From positions 40,858,001-40,922,000 of the forward strand of contig CM034546.1 of the NCBI GenBank assembly GCA_020055645.1: a stretch of DNA of 64,000 nucleotides. The letters are read 5' to 3'. The stretch comes from Tomocerus qinae (lineage: Eukaryota > Arthropoda > Collembola > Entomobryomorpha > Tomoceridae). The position numbers were made by a program, and so were the translations under genes. A model generated the notes under the pieces. It had not been told where the DNA came from, made no database searches, and worked only from the letters and a program-made list of their open reading frames with translations. The first letter of the stretch is position 1. Every line of letters starts with the position of its first letter. Positions 58,017 to 64,000 of the stretch are shown here, one piece after another.

Positions 58017-61000
58017 TACTGATATTTTGACCATTTTAGCCATTTTGACCATTTTGACCATTTTGACCAGTGGCCCGGTCATCAAATGCAAAAAGTGGCT
58101 TCAACAGTAGTACAACACAAGTAATTAAATGAGTGAAGACCCTGAAGCATTCTTCTACTCAAACTTGTGAAATATTTTTACTTTTCGTAATTGAAGGTGT
58201 AGGCAAAAATAATTTATTAGTTTTGCAATCTGTACGTCTTTTTCTTAATTTTGAATGTTTAATTTATTAAAATATTTTGAGATGACAGTTTTTACGCATT
58301 GTGCAGAAAAAGTCAGTATTGGTTCAGGACCCAAAAATTGCCATTTTTGTTGATTTTTTGGGAAGTGAGTTTGCCTCTTCGTTTCCTATGATCCCAGTGT
58401 GACTGGAAACCCATTGAAGGGTAACCGATATGCCTTTTTCGGAAAGTATATGCAAGGCTCTAAAGTGCCATTCAAGAATCAGGGCCGAGTCTGTGTAGTT
58501 CGCCTCAAGAGCTTTTAAGGTGCTCTTAGAGAATCACTATAGATGATTACCTCGTACTCTCCAGTTCAGATCAGTGATTTTTAAAATAACCATTAGGACA
58601 TACTAGTCCTACTAGTTCCGCTTGGAACACAGTAGGATACTGTCCTAAACATTGTTGTATCATGATGTGACCACTATCAATGTTACCACCATTACAGCAC
58701 ATCCAGCTAAGTTGTCAATTTTTGACCCGTCAGTGTGGTAACAGACCAGTCTTTGGTTTGAAGGTTGAAGAATACCGGGTTTTTCTGTGTCCAAAACAGT
58801 AAAATTCTTACCCATGAGGGCAGTTAATAATTGAATCCATAGGGAATTCTAACTCAGGCAATTGTTTCAGAATATTTGTAATTAGATCAACGTGAGTTAG
58901 AATCTTTTAAGGCTTCCTCTCCCGTGCCAGTGAAGCCATTTTTCCAGTACAGCGCAGACGATGCGCTGTTGTAATAGCAAAGTTTTAGTAAGAAATAGTC
59001 TCTATAGGTTCAATACCTACTATACATTCTAATGCTGCAGAGGGTGAACTATGCATAGCACTAGTAGTCATAAGACAGGCCAGTCGTTGAACACTGGCCA
59101 AAGCTGTCATTCTGGATTTGTTGTGAACAGCTGTTAGCCACGAACAAGCTGCATAGGTGATAAAGCGGGTCTAACTACTGCTGTGTAAAGTCAGCAATGT
59201 GATTTTTGTAGATGAGGTCCCATGTTTGGCCAACAGCTCTTTTGCATTGCATAAGAGTCTGCTTTATGCCTTAGCACTTTTAACGTTACAGTGGGTAGTC
59301 TAAGTCAAGTATATTATCCAAATGGGACACTCCAGATACCGAAAGACATTATTGACAAATGCAATGTTCTCAATTACCTCTCAATCTAAGAGGTTTCATT
59401 TTGGGTTTTTTATGCCGTGTATGAAATATAATAATTTCCCATATTTTGTCAGGGTGGATAGAAAGATCCCTGCTGACTGCAGCCCAATTTTCAGATGATA
59501 CTGAGGGCTCTTTGTCCCAGAAGCTCTCTCATTGTAGCTTCATCTATGCCAACCTAAAGAAGGCCAAGATCATCTGCATATGCTTGTCTGTATATAGAAC
59601 TGACGTTGGAGAGCTTCTCCTGTAGTTCGTGAATGACCAGATTCCATAATAATGGCGACAGCACCCCCCCCTTGAGGGCACCCTCGTTCAACTTTTTATG
59701 CATTGAATGGCGCTACCAACGGTAACGTTTACGGTACGATCTCTTAGCATTCGTTTTATCCAACAGATAATGGCTACATTTTCTATTCCCTTCTCTTTCC
59801 AGAGCCAAATGAATCGTTTGGAAGGTGGCATGGCCTAAAAGCCCCCTCGATATCTAAGAAGATACCGAGAGCCATTTGATTACTCTTGAGGGCAACATTC
59901 AGTGCGAGCAATGTATGTTTGGTCTTTGCCAGCAATTTCTATAAATTTCTTTTTAAAATGTTTGAAGGAGTTCTACAATGCCGCAGCAGCTTAGAGAATA
60001 TAAAAATGACATTATTGTTTTACGATTGGCAACCTGAAAGCCACCAATTAATATTTTCTGCGTTTGTTGAGCAGCATGTAGCCGCTTCTTGTATCGAAAT
60101 GTTTCAAGCTCTTGTTGTAATTGTAAACTGGGTTCCAAGATTTAATGCAACTCTTTTGATTTATGATAGACTACTTGATAGACACCACAATAAAAAAATC
60201 CATGCTATTATCGGCGGTTATAATCATAATTACGATCACTGCTGTTATAAACCAAACCTGCAGGTTTTTATGTTGGCGAATGACTAAATAGCAACCAAGA
60301 TAAACACTTCGCTTCATAGAGAAATTGAAGGATTAGGATAAAAATTGAAGCAATTTCGTTGATCATTTTGGTGAAAAGCTATTCAAACATTTTGAAAATG
60401 TTTCAGCGTATTGTTTTCTGAGCGGATTTTCACTTGTTGCATATGATCTCCCATTATATCTGCATTCATTAAAGAGAAGTATAAGTATAATTGGCGTGAA
60501 AATTCATATTCCTATGTTATTAAAGATATATAACTATAATTAGATTATGCCAAATAGTGTCTTAAGTTCATAAGAAGTCACCTTAAGGTAGTTAATTATG
60601 TAAATATATTACCTGGATTTTCACGTGTAATTATTTTATAGTTGGTAATGTATGCTGTAGTTGTAATTAGAAGAAACACGAGTAAAAGTAGTCAGGGCAT
60701 AAGCAGCCCATGAAAAGATTAGGAAGTGGGCAAACACAAGGATATAGTACAGAAATGCAAAGTCGTCTGTTGTGGGGATTAATTGGGTTAAAAAGTGGCC
60801 ATTGTGGCTTTAGAATTGACATAACAGCAAAAAATGTTGGAAATATTATTATTATTAAGGGGTCCGGGCCCCCTTAATTATTCGGAAAAAGTGTGCACAA
60901 TATTTTTGTCAAAAAAGGTGAAAAAACCAAAAAAATTTCGCGCTTCGCCATGCTGAATATGACTTACATTTATCAATATATTTTGGTGGGCCCCCCTAGG

Positions 61001-64000
61001 AGTCAAATTCCTGGATACGTGCTTGATCCATGTAACGCTTATTATGGTATTGTGAAATGGATTAAGTTCGTATCTGCTCTTTTCCACCACAAATTGATCT
61101 AATTAAAACAAAATAAAATTCATTATTTTGACGTCATTGACATTTAACAACTTAATATATTACTTATTACGACGTTTTTTTCCAATGAAGTCTTCATTCA
61201 ACTTAAGGAATCCATTATTTTACCATAATTATAAGGGTGTCACGTTTTAAAAATACACAATATGTGGTCAATAATGCCCAGCATACAAGGATTAACCCAG
61301 CCATGCATAAATGTATGGATAAAGATTTTGAACTTTTGTCCATGTTATGGAAAAATGTAATCAAAATGAATATAAGATATATGTGAAACAGTAAAAATAG
61401 TAAGTATTGTTTTAGCCTTGTACTAATTTGCTAGCTGAAAGTCTAATCTCTTCTTTCACTTGTCCAAACTAAAAGGTATACTTCTACCTAATAAATGTCC
61501 CTGCTCCACCAGATTTCTTCAACAGTACTCGACACATTTGAAACACATATTTCTGTATTTAATCTTATAACACTGCAATAGTTTTCTTGAGATACTGAAA
61601 AGACATTTTCATTCTGTAATTTTTTGATTTATAAAACTTATTTCGTTAATAAATCAATATATATGTGAGCTTAAAAGAAAATTTTGCCCAACATTAGAAT
61701 TAAATTGGTAGAAGGAAAATCTGGTTTGAATCACAAAAGTGTTGACACCTAGATTTCGAACTAAAAGTAGGAAAAGTGTAGACCCAAAGTTTCGTTTATA
61801 AATGTTTACTACTTATAGTAATTTGTGTGCCGAAGGCAATTTTTTTTAAAATTGGCATTCCATGACAAAATAGTTATTGCATCTGCACTACAGTAGTAGA
61901 GCAAAATATGTCAATGTTTATATTTTACTGGAAACAATGGTAAAAATGCATGTAATGGTAAAATTGGACTTTAGTGGCGAATATTATTGTTCTAGATTCC
62001 GTTTGCGAAATTTAAATTAAATTTGCTTAATAGATTACTTAAATAGATTGCTTAAATTAATTTTTAAGTAATTTTTATCGTTTATTCCATTCACCAGTAA
62101 TTTACAAATAAATACCTTCAAAAAGCACTTACCACTGGCAAGTGGTAACTAATACTTTGAATCCGGATTCTATGTATAATTATTTTGGAACAAATAAGTT
62201 AGAGTAATTGTAATTTCGATCCTTTCCATGCAGCACGTTTATAATAATTATAAAGGTACGTAGAAATCTGCTCTATCTGTATAATAGAATGTTTGATAAT
62301 AATAAGTTGGAAATTGTCCACTAAAAGTATTCAAACGAATTAAAGCAAAAATCATATTTAATAATACAATGGGAGCAAATAAAACTAGCAAATAGTATTC
62401 GGAATCAGATATGGTTCATATAACCAATTGCCTTGCCAATATGTTATTAAGGTTGGTGTTAAGCAATTCTGTACCTTAAATAAACCATAATATTTTGAAA
62501 CCAGGCAGAAAATATTTGGCATAATAGAGACCAGACAGCAACATGGTTTACTAGTTATTACAAAAATTGCTATTCAAAATATTTGAAGCAGTTGCATATA
62601 ATGCCACAGCGAGGGAATATAAAAAATGACAGTAATTTTTTCCATCTGACGATCTGGAAACCACCAATTAGTATTTTGTGTGTTTGCTGAGCAGCATGTA
62701 ACCGCTTCTTATAGGGAATGTAACACCTTTTGTTTTACGATTGTAAACTGGATTCCACGATTTAATGCAACTTTTTTATTTGTGGTAGATTAAACATAGA
62801 ATCACCACAACACAAAAATCCATATAAAAATTGCTTCTTCGGTTATAACTACCTCCAAGTCCCCAAATTCGTCTAGTATTATAAGAGTATCCAAAATAAA
62901 ATACATCAATGTAAACAATTGCAATAGAAAGGTGTATTTTAATTGCATTAAAAATTATAAGTGTCGCAGAATTTACATTAAATACGTCATTCGAATTCTT
63001 ATGACAAAATGACATTTAAGCAGATTGTAGCTTCGGTCGCAGTTCAAAACTCTATGCTGTAAATCATGTATTAATTTTCTTTAATTTGGAAGTTAGGCTC
63101 GATTGAGATTTGCAATAATTCTATCTCGGATAGAATCAATTACGTTTTCCCAAATCGCTGGTCGAAGTAAGGCAGATGTTGCACAAACAACTGTCAATAT
63201 AATGTCTTATATCCAACCTAATGACTAGGATCGGATTGGATAGCTTAAATTTTTGAATGATAGCGACTCTCCGGTTCGGATCGGCTTAATTTTTTTGCAG
63301 GTTCGATTCGGATTGATCACATTTTGTAGTAATCTTAAGCTCGGATCGCTTAAACTTTTTTGCATTACAGCGACTCGGATGCGAGGATCGCTCAAAATTT
63401 TGAATGACGGCGACTCGCTGGTTCGGATCGTTAAAATTTTTTTGTTGGTCCGGTTCGGATCGCTAAAATTAATTTGGAGGTTCGGTTCGGAATGATTACA
63501 TTTTGGCATTAGATCTGGATCGGTTCAGTTCGCTTAAAGATTTTGAACGATAGGGACTCGGTTCGGATCGCCGATCAGGAAGTTGCATGTGTGCTCAGAA
63601 CTTAGTTTTTAGATGTGTCATGAACTATTACCTCAATGTCAACTTAAGTGCTATGGTATAACATTCTTGCTATTTCCTTATCAATTTATGTCCAATCTAA
63701 CAAATAGAATCCTAATATTGTGAATACTTATGTTTTTTTCAATTATAAGATATTATATGGTAGTAGTATGGGGCACCTGCGAAGAAATCGGACCTTGACT
63801 TTGTTGACAAGTATCTCAGGCCTAGCTTTGAAGTTGGTTTGTATTATGTAAGCAGAAATTTGACTCCTGTAAAATGTTGAGTATACTAATGAATTGAAAT
63901 GCCGTTTTTCATGCTAGTATGTAAACAAGAAGTTTGAATTGTTGAAACTTGTATACACTATACATACTAATACCTGTCCTCCCGTATTTTAATAATCTAT
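58017..64000. other. Second copy of 21152-26953, probably an unpolished assembly duplicate
   Basis: Collinear with 21152-26953 from the first base after the gap to the window end. It contains the right part of the LINE's MITE, the LINE (to ~59925), CR6, the upstream MITE, the exon 3 fragment (62570-62860) and the tandem repeat (63225-63580). Differences are almost all 1-4 base indels, mostly extra bases in this copy (5984 versus about 5802 bp), scattered evenly through coding and noncoding parts. That is the pattern of raw long-read error, not of evolution. It begins abruptly in the middle of a MITE. Confidence 0.8.
59953..61612 (-). pseudogene. CR6 duplicate after the gap
   Basis: Same structure and same lesions as CR6 at 23025-24639: MITE in exon 2, altered exon 1 donor, same stop. 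It also has many extra small indels. Probably not a separate locus; do not count it as a further receptor. Confidence 0.7.

Noticed and set aside
58017-64000. Recent genuine segmental duplication
   Set aside because: The indel-dominated differences with net insertion, the start in mid-element right after a 100-N gap and identical lesions fit an assembly duplicate better; left open in the findings.

Overview
This window is AT-rich animal DNA holding a tandem cluster of three-exon, seven-transmembrane chemoreceptor genes of the arthropod gustatory/odorant-receptor superfamily, heavily invaded by transposable elements. Compact introns (about 75-220 bp), GT-AG splice sites, the receptor type (an N-terminal 'LGSIPxxW' or 'GILPFxW' motif and a hydrophobic last segment ending at the stop), hAT/MULE/Helitron elements and LINEs point to an arthropod. 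The receptor style reminds me most of springtails (Collembola), but that is an impression, not proof.

Layout. I number the receptor loci CR1-CR11. CR1 (3.3-4.4 kb), CR2 (6.8-8.1), CR3 (10.4-12.0), CR4 (13.9-15.5), CR5 (17.6-19.0), CR6 (23.0-24.6), CR8 (36.9-38.4), CR9 (39.4-40.8), CR10 (45.1-46.4) and CR11 (51.1-52.6) are on the minus strand; CR7 (29.1-30.9) is on the plus strand. Only CR4 (405 aa) and CR5 (403 aa) read open through all exons with good splice sites. CR8 has one visible nonsense codon; the others carry stops, frameshifts, deletions, splice-site loss or a transposon insertion. By sequence they fall into four subfamilies: alpha (CR1, CR3, CR5), beta (CR4, CR6, CR8), gamma (CR7, CR11) and delta (CR2, CR9), with CR10 a distant relative that keeps the same intron phases. 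Alpha and beta genes alternate with duplicated spacers, so the array grew by duplication of multi-gene units.

Mobile DNA. 0.6-2.0 kb: MULE-type DNA transposon with a FLYWCH domain, with a second decayed end at 9.2-9.7 kb. Several hAT-type short elements have 8-bp target duplications (12.7, 20.8, 27.8, 32.4 and 35.2 kb). There is a Helitron-like element inside a MITE (15.9-16.9), a 5'-truncated LINE with RT and RNase H (20.4-23.0), another LINE 3' end (34.8-35.2), two solo LTRs (12.15 and 35.77 kb), a foldback element built from perfect 18-bp palindromes with a hAT insertion in one arm (31.4-33.3), a pogo-like element (41.1-42.0), a 36-bp minisatellite with a 108-bp higher-order period (42.3-43.2), and several inverted-repeat MITEs.

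End of window. A run of exactly 100 Ns (57917-58016) is followed by about 6 kb that repeats 21152-26953 almost base for base but with many tiny, mostly inserted, differences. This looks like an uncorrected long-read copy of the same locus (false duplication), so the LINE, CR6 and repeats there should not be counted again.
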